Origin: Sphingomonas sanxanigenens DSM 19645 = NX02
Lineage (GTDB): Bacteria > Pseudomonadota > Alphaproteobacteria > Sphingomonadales > Sphingomonadaceae
Direction: 5' to 3'
DNA length: 64,000 bases
NCBI RefSeq assembly: GCF_000512205.2
Contig: NZ_CP006644.1
Coordinates: 1,606,520-1,670,519, forward strand
Part shown: piece by piece, positions 46,501 to 52,693 of the stretch
Position numbering within the stretch: position 1 is the stretch's first letter
Layout of the letters: every line of letters begins with the position of its first letter
The notes under the pieces: generated by a model
Databases searched by the model: none
Seen by the model: only the letters and a program-made list of their open reading frames with translations
Told to the model about the DNA's origin: nothing
Program-made: the position numbers and the translations under genes

Positions 46501-46563
46501 CGCACCCCGCAGGCGTATCAGACGCCCCGCTACGTGCGCATGCAGTTCCGCGTCGGGTTCTAA
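43555..46563 (+). CDS. TonB-dependent receptor with carboxypeptidase-like regulatory domain
   Basis: Outer-membrane receptor of 1002 aa. The signal peptide ends near AAHAQ (about residue 37). A carboxypeptidase-regulatory-like domain (GRVTNENGAPIAGATVTIKSS, about 45-115) precedes the plug (DGDIVVQGQR, then VKTGGYPAEFGRATGGVINAVTKSG) and barrel, ending MQFRVGF. This is the Oar/SusC-like type. The start is GTG at 43555 with GGGGGA 6 nt upstream. Divergent from the phosphoesterase; it likely imports the product or substrate of that enzyme. Confidence 0.92.
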   Translation: MTSLSRTARRAAFIRAALLLGAALPATVALAPAAHAQDYTNITASGRVTNENGAPIAGATVTIKSSDRGIERTTTTNDAGSYSFDQLTPGAYDFSVSATGFAAYTEQRVLLTAANGGGNSFRLVPDQRDGDIVVQGQRIVTADFNDATTGAVIELADIDKRLPVARTLQDVVMLAPGVTRGSSTNGTFANQVTINGSTFTENAYFVNGLAITNFRIGLAPVEVPYDFYETIEVKTGGYPAEFGRATGGVINAVTKSGSNDYHASVLGTWEPNGLRSNSPGTVELDNEDATRTRRELVLQASGPIIKDHLFVYGLYNFREFESFTPDADQDNATRVRNTSPFWGVKVDGYVTDDQHLEFTYFDSSNDTHTRSLVYDRATGEKGAETGGTDQRAGGENFVGRYTGTFAPWLTVSAAYGQNKLRDGTLPLDITNERVLDYRENPAGTDIGLNRITDAYGLTNDKREFYRADVDFNFEIFGAHHLRVGYDHETDTSSQIHQTMGGGFYKIFTAGTQDSADLGIPLGTDYYTTRVYRNNGETTVKNEAFYIEDDWSLFDDRVKLQLGLRNDRFSNQGVDGKSYYKSGNQWAPRLGASFDVFGDRRTKLYGFFGRYFLPMSGDINLNVAGGTVTYTRYNLLNGINSADGTPNAGAPILGGLGLTACPDTGVANCIVSRDGSTADYSSSIAHNLKPQSIDEFIFGGEHRLGDGIKLGLYYTHRSLNDAIEDISADYGARAYCVRAGFSEADCTAQFPGGSIWPIANPGRDTVINITLPDGTNEVATLRAEDLRYPKPKRNFDSVTLTFDRAFDGVWGLSGSYTWAMNKGNYEGGVRSENGQLAVNRSADFDSPGFLSGAYGYLPNDRRHTLKLYGSYRPLSFLDLGANLLVQSPKHYSCIGTVPFDVDPTAYGYHGYSYYCGGEVVPRGSAFKGDWLKSIDVSAVVNMPKTWGIDASLRFDVFNLFNSKSVTAFNEAGELGNGTPNPLYRTPQAYQTPRYVRMQFRVGF

Positions 46564-46579
46564 AGGACGGAGCATGTTT

Positions 46580-46604
46580 CCTCCCCGAGCTCTGCTCGGG
46601 GAGG
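46580..46604 (+). terminator. Hairpin after the TonB receptor gene
   Basis: CCTCCCCGAGC-TCT-GCTCGGGGAGG, perfect 11-bp stem with a 3-nt loop, 16 nt after the stop codon. A weak A-rich tract follows instead of T; a factor-aided terminator is possible. Confidence 0.6.
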
Positions 46605-46706
46605 ACGAAAGGAGCCACCGCGGGTATCTGCCGATCCGCCCGCAATTGACCATTCCACCACACACAGGGCACCCTCAGCCCTCACCGCCGCCCAAGGAGA
46701 TCCACC

Positions 46707-47462
46707 ATTTTCAAACGATCCGAGCGTCAGCGCGAAATCGTCGCGCGGTTGCGCGGGGGTGTGGCGTTGTCGGTGAACGGCCTCGCCGCCGACCTCAACG
46801 TGTCCGACGAAACGATCCGCCGCGAACTGCGCATCCTCGAGGAACAGGGGGCGATCATCCGCGAACATGGCGGTGCGCGCCTCGCCGCTCCCGTCTACGA
46901 AGGCCCGCTCGTCCAGCGGATGGAGGAGCATGCCGACGCCAAGCTGCGCATCGCCCGCGCCGCCGCCGAGTTCGTGCCCGACGGCGCGATCCTCTTCATC
47001 GATAGCGGCACCACCTCCTGCTATGTCGCGCGGCAGCTCGTCGACCGGCGGTCGCTGACGGTGATCACCAATTCGCTGCAGGTGGCGAACGACCTCGGCA
47101 GCATCAACAACAACCGCCTGTTCCTCGCCGCCGGGCAAATGGATCCGGATTATCGCGCCTTCTCCGATCACACCGCGCAAGCCTATGTCGCCGGCTTCAC
47201 GCCGCATCTGGCGATATTGTCGGTCGGCGCGATCAGCCTCGATCGCGGGCTGATGGATTATCATCCGGGCGAGGCCGCGATGAGCCGCATCGCCTACGCC
47301 ACGTCGGAAAAGGTGTTGCTCGGCGCCGATTCCTCGAAATTCGGCCGCTACGGCCTGATGCACACCGCCGCGCTCACCGATGTCGACCTGCTGGTTACCG
47401 AGGCGCCGCTCGACGAGGAATTCGCCCGCGCCTTCGACCATGCCGAGGTGGTGATCGCCTGA
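46707..47462 (+). CDS. DeoR/GlpR family regulator with apparent ATT start codon
   Basis: Regulator of 251 aa. The HTH (ALSVNGLAADLNVSDETIRREL) is followed by the EEQGAIIREHGGARL wing and a sugar-phosphate sensor domain (FIDSGTTSCYVARQL; SVGAISLDRGLMDY; LLGADSSKFG). The family usually begins KxERxxxIVxxL; that stretch is encoded upstream (FKRSERQREIVARL) but with no ATG, GTG or TTG. ATT at 46707 sits 7 nt after a perfect AAGGAG. A TTG at 46749 would cut helix 1. The end overlaps the convergent transporter gene by 68 bp. Confidence 0.85.
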   Translation: MFKRSERQREIVARLRGGVALSVNGLAADLNVSDETIRRELRILEEQGAIIREHGGARLAAPVYEGPLVQRMEEHADAKLRIARAAAEFVPDGAILFIDSGTTSCYVARQLVDRRSLTVITNSLQVANDLGSINNNRLFLAAGQMDPDYRAFSDHTAQAYVAGFTPHLAILSVGAISLDRGLMDYHPGEAAMSRIAYATSEKVLLGADSSKFGRYGLMHTAALTDVDLLVTEAPLDEEFARAFDHAEVVIA

Positions 47463-48786
47463 CCCACGCACCGGCGCCCGCCGCTGCCAGCGCCACGCCG
47501 GCGCCGGCCGCGGCGAGCAGCGCGTGCAGCGCCCAGAATTGCGCGGGCGCCATCCGCTCGTAGAAGGCGCCGCCGAAGCCGACCCACAAATTGGCGAAGA
47601 AGCCGTGGAGGTAGAAGATGCCCACCCAGAGCCCGGTGAAGCGCGCCGGCGCGGAGGCAGTGACGAGGCTGAGCCCCGCCGGCCAGACGAGGACGATCGC
47701 AACGTCGATCAGCAGCAGATAGGCGAGCGGCGCCACGATCGGCACCGCGCCGGTGCCGATCGTGGCCGATGCCGCCAGCACCAGATTGCCGAGCGCGCAG
47801 GCCGCGCAACCCAATGCGATCTGCCCCAATGCGCCCAGCGCCAGCCCGCGGCGGGCCAGCGCCTTGAGCCCGATCTGCGTCAACGGCACGAGCGCGAGCG
47901 TGAACAGCCCGTCGAGCGAGAGCAGCCAGGGCACCGGCAGCCGCCAGCCGAACGCCTCCAGCGCCACCTGCGTCCGCGCCCAGACCAGGAACATGTTGCC
48001 GATCTGTTCATAGGCACCAAAGCACAGGAACACTGCGAGCAGCGCCGCGACGACGCGCGCCAGGTCTCCCGCGCCCGCAGGGTCGCGCGCGTCGGCGGGA
48101 GAGGGGGCGGGTGACCGCTTCGCCGGCGCCGCCACCGCGATCCGCCGGGCCGCCAGATGATAGCCTGCCAGCCCGATCGAGACCGCAACCGCCGCCGCCA
48201 TCATGCTCCAGCGCCAGCCGCCCACCACCGCGAGCGCACCGCAGACGAAGGGGCCGCAGATCACGCCGGCGTTGAGGACGCCCAGATAGCAGGCAAAGCC
48301 GCGCCTTCGCGCCGCATCGTCGTTGAACAAGGTGCCGACGACGGTCGAGAGATTGCCCTTCAGCGTCCCCGCGCCTGTTGCGAACAATATGAGCCCCGGC
48401 AGGAAGAACAGCCGCGTCGGCATCAGCAACAGCCCCGCGACCATCGCCCCGCCGCCGAGATAGACGGCGCCCCGCGGCCCCGCGACCCGATCCCCCAGCA
48501 ACCCGCCCAGCGGCACCGAAAGATACAGCAAGGCGTTGGCCATGCCATAGATCTGCGAAGCGAAGCCGGCGGCCGAAAGCGGCCCGAACCAACCCTCCAG
48601 CGCCCGCTCCGCCGCGCCGGACCCGAACACGTCTGCCCGCCCCACGACATGATCGATCAGCACGAGGGTGAGCATCGACTTCACCCCGGCGAGGGCAAAC
48701 CGCTCCCAGAACTCCGTCCCCGCGAGCGCCAGAAACCCCTCGGGCAGCCCGAACCGCCGCCTCACCGACTTCATCACGCCCGTCAT
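47395..48786 (-). CDS. POT-like MFS transporter
   Basis: Membrane protein of 463 aa, about 12 helices. The ExxERF motif (EFWERFALAG) and GTLKGNLSTVVGTLF replace the stricter POT sequences, so it is a divergent member of the peptide-transporter family. The C-terminal tail is Arg/Pro-rich (WVRRSPPRHGRRRGRIPRR) and is encoded opposite the last codons of the DeoR gene. ATG at 48786 is followed by a second Met at 48774. The transported compound is unknown. Confidence 0.87.
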   Translation of the reverse strand: MTGVMKSVRRRFGLPEGFLALAGTEFWERFALAGVKSMLTLVLIDHVVGRADVFGSGAAERALEGWFGPLSAAGFASQIYGMANALLYLSVPLGGLLGDRVAGPRGAVYLGGGAMVAGLLLMPTRLFFLPGLILFATGAGTLKGNLSTVVGTLFNDDAARRRGFACYLGVLNAGVICGPFVCGALAVVGGWRWSMMAAAVAVSIGLAGYHLAARRIAVAAPAKRSPAPSPADARDPAGAGDLARVVAALLAVFLCFGAYEQIGNMFLVWARTQVALEAFGWRLPVPWLLSLDGLFTLALVPLTQIGLKALARRGLALGALGQIALGCAACALGNLVLAASATIGTGAVPIVAPLAYLLLIDVAIVLVWPAGLSLVTASAPARFTGLWVGIFYLHGFFANLWVGFGGAFYERMAPAQFWALHALLAAAGAGVALAAAGAGAWVRRSPPRHGRRRGRIPRRAAPR

Positions 48787-48961
48787 TCGTTCCGCCTCGC
48801 CGCCGACGGGGCTTATCCGCGGCATTGGTGGCAGGGCGATGACAGGGGATGGGCGCGCACCGGCGGGGCCGGCCAAATCCCTTGGGTGGCTTTCGATGTG
48901 TTGCCGGTCGTCAGGGGCGATGCTTCTCCATCGAGGAATGGACCCGCAGCTTGTTCAACCG

Positions 48962-48988
48962 GCGCCGGACGGCACCGCGATCCGGCGC
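48962..48988 (-). terminator. Hairpin after the PhnA-domain gene
   Basis: GCGCCGGA and TCCGGCGC, perfect 8-bp arms with an 11-nt loop, directly after the stop codon (48993) on the minus strand and followed by TTGAAC. Likely ends the PhnA-domain transcript. Confidence 0.45.
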
Positions 48989-48992
48989 ATTG

Positions 48993-49301
48993 TCAACGCT
49001 TGCGGACGAACTCCGCCCGCAGCACCAGCCCCTTGATACCATCGAACTTGCAGTCGATCTCCTGCGCGTCGCCGGTCAGGCGGATCGATTTGATCAGCGT
49101 GCCACGCTTGAGCGTCTGCCCCGCGCCCTTGACGTCGAGATCCTTGATGAGGGTGACCTGGTCGCCGTCCGACAGGAGATTGCCGACCGCATCGCGGACT
49201 TCGGGCTGCGCGGCGCGGCGCTGCCGCTCGGCGCGTTCGGAAGCGGGCAGCCATTCGCCGCTCTCCTCGTCATACACATAATCGTCGTCGCTGTCCGTCA
49301 T
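48993..49301 (-). CDS. PhnA/YjdM C-terminal domain protein
   Basis: Protein of 102 aa whose C-terminal part (VRDAVGNLLSDGDQVTLIKDLDVKGAGQTLKRGTLIKSIRL ... VLRAEFVRK in blocks) is the PhnA/YjdM SH3-like barrel. The N-terminal zinc ribbon of full-length YjdM is replaced by an acidic tail (TDSDDDYVYDEESGEWLP). Despite the old name 'alkylphosphonate utilization', a role in phosphonate breakdown is not shown. The start lies within a 17-bp tandem duplication. Confidence 0.88.
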   Translation of the reverse strand: MTDSDDDYVYDEESGEWLPASERAERQRRAAQPEVRDAVGNLLSDGDQVTLIKDLDVKGAGQTLKRGTLIKSIRLTGDAQEIDCKFDGIKGLVLRAEFVRKR

Positions 49302-49324
49302 CTGCCCCTGTCCGTCATCTGCCC
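49291..49324. repeat. 17-bp tandem duplication over the PhnA-domain gene start
   Basis: CTGTCCGTCATCTGCCC occurs twice in a row. On the minus strand each copy has an ATG. The outer ATG (49318) opens a 6-codon frame, M-T-D-R-G-R, whose TGA overlaps the main ATG as ATGA. Confidence 0.8.
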
Positions 49325-49332
49325 TTGTCCGT

Positions 49333-49578
49333 TCACTGTCTCAACCGCACGCCGCGTCCGCCGCCCGGGCTGGGAAGATTCTCCCCGATCAACTCGATGC
49401 CTTCGCGCTCCAGGGCCGAGATGACCTTGACCAGCGTCTCGACGACGCCGCGCACCTGCCCGTCCGACGTTTCCATCCGCTGGATCGTCGGCAACGATAC
49501 ACCCGCCAGCGCCGCAAGGCGCTTCTGGTCGATCCCCAGCAGGGCGCGCGCTGCCCGCAGTTGCTGAGAGGTGATCAT
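49333..49578 (-). CDS. Small XRE-family regulator
   Basis: Protein of 81 aa, almost entirely a helix-turn-helix (QLRAARALLGIDQKRLAALAG then SLPTIQRMETSDG), a repressor type common in alphaproteobacteria. ATG at 49578 has AGGA 7 nt upstream; the frame extends to a TTG at 49614. A perfect 8-5-8 inverted repeat lies 10 nt upstream of the ATG, so it likely represses itself. Confidence 0.88.
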   Translation of the reverse strand: MITSQQLRAARALLGIDQKRLAALAGVSLPTIQRMETSDGQVRGVVETLVKVISALEREGIELIGENLPSPGGGRGVRLRQ

Positions 49579-49587
49579 ATGGGTTCC

Positions 49588-49608
49588 TATGATGTACAGA
49601 ACATCATA
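49588..49608. promoter_or_regulatory. 8-5-8 inverted repeat upstream of XRE gene (operator)
   Basis: TATGATGT-N5-ACATCATA, perfect arms, located just before the ribosome site of the XRE gene. Best explained as its autoregulatory operator. The remaining gap to 49813 shows no gene. Confidence 0.65.
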
Positions 49609-49813
49609 ATTCAATCCTGAAATGCCGTTATCGATGTCCAGGCTACCACTTAGGCCAACGATAACCGCTATGCCGTTCGGGCTGGCGACAGTCCGATATG
49701 TCTGGCTGATCGGCGGGCGATGCCCTAGGAGGGATCATTATCGGCGCGGGTTCCGCAGGCTGCCGATGACTGAGAGACCGGCTCGTGCTCCCGCTTGCGA
49801 CAGGAGCGCCGCC

Positions 49814-50047
49814 ATGACCGTTGCGGCCGGTGAGTCCGACCATATCCTTCGTACATGGCATGAGTGGGAGATCAACGGTCGCGAACGATCGGTGATCCTC
49901 GTGATCGAGACCGACGCAGAGATGTGCGCCGGTGAGCCAGGCTATGATGCAATGCTGCTCGAACAGATCCGCAGCGCCGCCGTCAGCCGATTGAATGCGA
50001 GCGCGACAGCGATCGACCGGATCCGCATCGTGCCGGTTCGGTACTGA
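49814..50047 (+). CDS. Small hypothetical protein
   Basis: 77 aa, starting at the ATG at 49814 with AGGAG 8 nt upstream. The beta-rich front (HILRTWHEWEINGRERSVILVIET) and helical middle (EPGYDAMLLEQIRSAAVSRL) suggest a small alpha/beta fold. No family recognised. Confidence 0.6.
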   Translation: MTVAAGESDHILRTWHEWEINGRERSVILVIETDAEMCAGEPGYDAMLLEQIRSAAVSRLNASATAIDRIRIVPVRY

Positions 50048-50051
50048 GGCG

Positions 50052-50279
50052 GTGTCGCCTGCAGGTGCGAATGGCGCGGCGGATTTCTACCGCCGCTGGT
50101 CGTCGCGCGCGGCCGATCTCGCGCTCGCCGAGACGCAGCCCAACATCAAGCGCCGCTGCGCGCGTTCGGCGGGCATTTGGGCGCAGATCGCCGACGCGAT
50201 CGAAGCGGGCGACAGGGCTGGCGTGGCGCGGCTGACCGCCAACATCATCTATATGGAGAACGCGCCGGCCGTGGGCTGA
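50052..50279 (+). CDS. Small hypothetical protein
   Basis: 75 aa with a GTG start at 50052, 4 nt after the stop of the previous gene. Mostly helical (FYRRWSSRAADLALAETQPNIKRRCARSAGIWAQIADAIEAG in segments). Coding bias fits the genome. No family recognised; start uncertain. Confidence 0.5.
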   Translation: MSPAGANGAADFYRRWSSRAADLALAETQPNIKRRCARSAGIWAQIADAIEAGDRAGVARLTANIIYMENAPAVG

Positions 50280-50397
50280 GCGCCGCCGCGGGGCTTCGCG
50301 CGGTTCCGCGCAGAGAACTGCCCGGCATGGCGCGGATCGGCGAATCGCGAACGGCGAAGGCAGACATCCGGCCGAAATCGTGGCTAATGAAGCCGGG

Positions 50398-50790
50398 ATG
50401 AGCGGGCGAATGACCTTCTATTTCGATGGTGGCTGCCGGCCCAATCCTGGGCCGATGGAGGCCGCTGTGGTGGTCGGGGGCTCCGTCCATCTGCGCGACG
50501 GGCTGGGTATCGGCGACAATAATCAGGCCGAGTGGCTGGCGCTGCTGTTCGCGGCCGAACTCGCGGTCGCCGCAGGGGCGACCGATGTGCTGTTCGTGGG
50601 CGATTCGACGCTCGTCGTCGAGCAGGCACGCGGACGGTGGCGGTGCCGCAGCGCACAGCTGCAGCCCTATGTCGCGGCGTTCGGCGTCGCGGCCGCAGGC
50701 ATATCGCGGGTGCGGCTGAAACAGGTGCCGCGGTCGAAGAACCTCGCCGGAATCGCGCTTGCGCGGCGGTGGGAACGGGCGCCCCTATAA
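50398..50790 (+). CDS. RNase H-like domain protein
   Basis: Protein of 130 aa with the RNase HI fold: FYFDGGCRPNPGPMEAAVV (D10), NNQAEWLALLFAAELA (E45) and LFVGDSTLVVEQ (D69) give three of the four acidic metal ligands. In the C-terminal SKNLAGIALARR the fourth acidic residue is not acidic. Start at 50398 or 50410 (MTFYFDGG). It may be a nucleic-acid binder or weak nuclease. Ends overlap the convergent gene by 6 nt. Confidence 0.8.
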   Translation: MSGRMTFYFDGGCRPNPGPMEAAVVVGGSVHLRDGLGIGDNNQAEWLALLFAAELAVAAGATDVLFVGDSTLVVEQARGRWRCRSAQLQPYVAAFGVAAAGISRVRLKQVPRSKNLAGIALARRWERAPL

Positions 50791-51204
50791 GGAGAAGAAG
50801 GTCGGGAACCGCTTCAACAATTCGGCGATCTCATTGTCGGAGATGTTGAATTCGAACCCCTCCTCATCGCCCTTGCGGCGATAGCCATAGATGTTGAGCC
50901 ACGACCAGCCGGGCGTGCCATCCTGGGGGAACACCTCCCAGGTCAGGTGGCACAGCGCCGCATCGTTGGAGACAGGGACGACCTTGTAGTCCTTGAGCCG
51001 GATATCGGTGCCGACACCGGAGCGGCCGAAGCGTGCGACCTGCTGCGTGCAGGCCTCGTCCGCGGTGGCGCGGTCTTCGAAGCTGTGGACACCGCCCAGC
51101 GTGAAGGAGATGTAGGGAAAGAGATAGTGGCCCGCGATCGCGCGGCCATCCTTGTCGAGCATGGCCTGGCCGTAGCTCTCGCAGAGTTGGTCTGGTCCCT
51201 TCAT
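50785..51204 (-). CDS. NTF2-like hypothetical protein
   Basis: 139 aa, with DQLCESYGQAMLDKDGRAIAGHY at the front and a sheet-rich back (CHLTWEVFP, WSWLNIYGYR, FEFNISDNEIAELLKRFP). The form fits an NTF2-like domain. Separate from the catabolic block; the 186 nt before it hold a cluster of hairpins. Confidence 0.7.
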   Translation of the reverse strand: MKGPDQLCESYGQAMLDKDGRAIAGHYLFPYISFTLGGVHSFEDRATADEACTQQVARFGRSGVGTDIRLKDYKVVPVSNDAALCHLTWEVFPQDGTPGWSWLNIYGYRRKGDEEGFEFNISDNEIAELLKRFPTFFSL

Positions 51205-51230
51205 GCGATTCTCCCATGTCTTGTTCTCAG

Positions 51231-51354
51231 CCCGTCCCCTTCGGGGGCGGGCGCGGTTTCCGACGTGGTCGGAAGTGCGCTGCGCTCGCCTCCACCCCGA
51301 CCCGGCATCGGGTTGGACTGCCCCGGGCAGTCCAGGTCCAGTCCGGGGGACTGG
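51231..51354. repeat. Cluster of four perfect hairpins (REP-like)
   Basis: In one intergenic region: CCCGtCCCC-TTCG-GGGGCGGG (51231-51251), TTCCGAC-GTG-GTCGGAA (51258-51274), a GGACTGCCC palindrome (51315-51333) and CCAGTCC-GGG-GGACTGG (51338-51354). Such runs resemble bacterial extragenic palindromic repeats; no gene is present. Confidence 0.6.
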
Positions 51355-51390
51355 ATGATCCCGATGCCCCGAAGATGAGGTGCTAGAGGG

Positions 51391-52224
51391 TCACCCCTTG
51401 AACTCCTGGAATACCCAGTCCCAATATCCCGGCTCGGGTCCGTCCTCGAACCCGAATTCGGCGCGGATTTCCGCCAGCGGGCGGTTGAGATGGTCTTCCC
51501 AGCGGATCATGAACAGCGGCTTTTCCTGCCGCGCGCCCAGCGCATAGCCCCGCGAAATGCCTTCCAGCAGCGCGGGCAATGTTTTTGGGTAATGCAGCCC
51601 CGACCGGCTGAGCGAGGTGGCCATCAGCACGGTGCCGTAGAGGTTGAGCTCATGCGCGAAGTCGACCGAGAAATAATTGGTGTTGGCCATGGTGTTGGCC
51701 GCGATCAGCGCGATTTCCCCGACCTGGCTGGGGCAGAGGCCGGTGACCATATGCTCGATGTCATGGTTCTGCGCGCGGCGCTTGATCAGGAATTCATAGT
51801 CGGTGCGGGGCGCCTCCTTGAACAGGAAGTCGATCGCATAGCCGCTGTCGGCGATGAAGGCGCGGATGCGCGCGCCGAGCGTGCCTTCGGCGCAATGCGC
51901 GACCTGCTCGACGGTGAAGTCCGAGATGAAGCGCTCGTCCAGCCAGGCGGCGAATTCCGGCAGGCGCTCGCGCTCCGCCGCCAGCAATGCGTCGATGCGC
52001 GCTGGATCGGTCACCTCGCCCATCGCGCGTGATAAGGTGGGGATCAGATAGGCGTCGGGCAGGTCGTGCCCGTCGCGCTTCAGCCCCATCTGCGCATAGA
52101 CGTCGCGAAACAGCGGGCTGTTGAGATATTTGGAATTGCTGATCAGCACGCTCGAGGTCGCAGGTTCTGCGCCGCCCATCAGATAGGCGGCCTCGTCTGG
52201 CGCCAGCTTGGTTTCGGCATTCAT
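51391..52224 (-). CDS. Coq4 family protein
   Basis: Protein of 277 aa. HDIEH (H154, D155, H158) followed after 11 residues by E170 is the HDxxHx11E metal motif of COQ4, the ubiquinone-biosynthesis protein that oxidatively decarboxylates the ring. The context here is not a ubi operon: two small hypotheticals and a D-aminoacylase-like gene lie upstream, all coupled by 4-nt overlaps. ATG at 52224 has GGGAGAG upstream. It might act on another hydroxylated ring compound. Confidence 0.85.
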   Translation of the reverse strand: MNAETKLAPDEAAYLMGGAEPATSSVLISNSKYLNSPLFRDVYAQMGLKRDGHDLPDAYLIPTLSRAMGEVTDPARIDALLAAERERLPEFAAWLDERFISDFTVEQVAHCAEGTLGARIRAFIADSGYAIDFLFKEAPRTDYEFLIKRRAQNHDIEHMVTGLCPSQVGEIALIAANTMANTNYFSVDFAHELNLYGTVLMATSLSRSGLHYPKTLPALLEGISRGYALGARQEKPLFMIRWEDHLNRPLAEIRAEFGFEDGPEPGYWDWVFQEFKG

Positions 52225-52484
52225 GCCACGCTCTCCCTTTTGTCCGTTGTCGCGGCGCCGAGAAAGGCGGGCGTCTTCACGTCCAGCACCGTCCAGCATC
52301 GGCCCACCAGATCCATCGCATTGCCGACACCGGCGTTCGCCATCACTGCGCGCGCCTCGTCCGCGGCGATCTGCACGTTGGACCGGCCGCCATTGGCGAA
52401 GCGGAGGCCGATCACCAGCGCCGCCTCGCCATCATGCGTCGGCGTCAGCCGCACGGTGTCGATGACGGCGCCGTTCGCGCTCAT
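52221..52484 (-). CDS. Small hypothetical protein in coq4-like operon
   Basis: 87 aa, no family recognised. Two beta-rich blocks (DTVRLTPTHDGEAALVIGLRF; RCWTVLDVKTPAFLG) separated by a helix (IAADEARAVMANAG). Overlaps both neighbours by ATGA, so it belongs to the operon. Confidence 0.75.
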   Translation of the reverse strand: MSANGAVIDTVRLTPTHDGEAALVIGLRFANGGRSNVQIAADEARAVMANAGVGNAMDLVGRCWTVLDVKTPAFLGAATTDKRESVA

Positions 52485-52693
52485 CGTGTCCGCGGCGGCT
52501 CGACGAACATCACGTCCGAAGGCGTGATCACGCTCACCGGACGAAAGGCGAGGTGGAGGTTCCAGCTCTTGAGCTGGGCGATCGCCTCATCAGGGTCGGC
52601 ATCGGGCATCAGCCGGTCGGCGATGCTCGCCCAGTCGTCGCCCGACAGCGGCTGGATGAAGCGGCGGACGGGGGGCAGCGCGGACGCGCTCAT
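52481..52693 (-). CDS. Small hypothetical protein in coq4-like operon
   Basis: 70 aa, no family recognised. Short helical front (VRRFIQPLSGDDWASIADRLMP) and a WNLHLAFRPVSVITPSDVMF strand pair. ATGA overlaps on both sides. Confidence 0.72.
   Translation of the reverse strand: MSASALPPVRRFIQPLSGDDWASIADRLMPDADPDEAIAQLKSWNLHLAFRPVSVITPSDVMFVEPPRTR

Noticed and set aside
46749-47462. TTG at 46749 as the DeoR start
   Set aside because: It removes the first part of the DNA-binding domain and has no ribosome site, while a perfect AAGGAG is placed for the ATT at 46707.
51231-51354. Possible CRISPR-like array
   Set aside because: The hairpins differ in sequence and spacing; no repeated unit and no cas genes.
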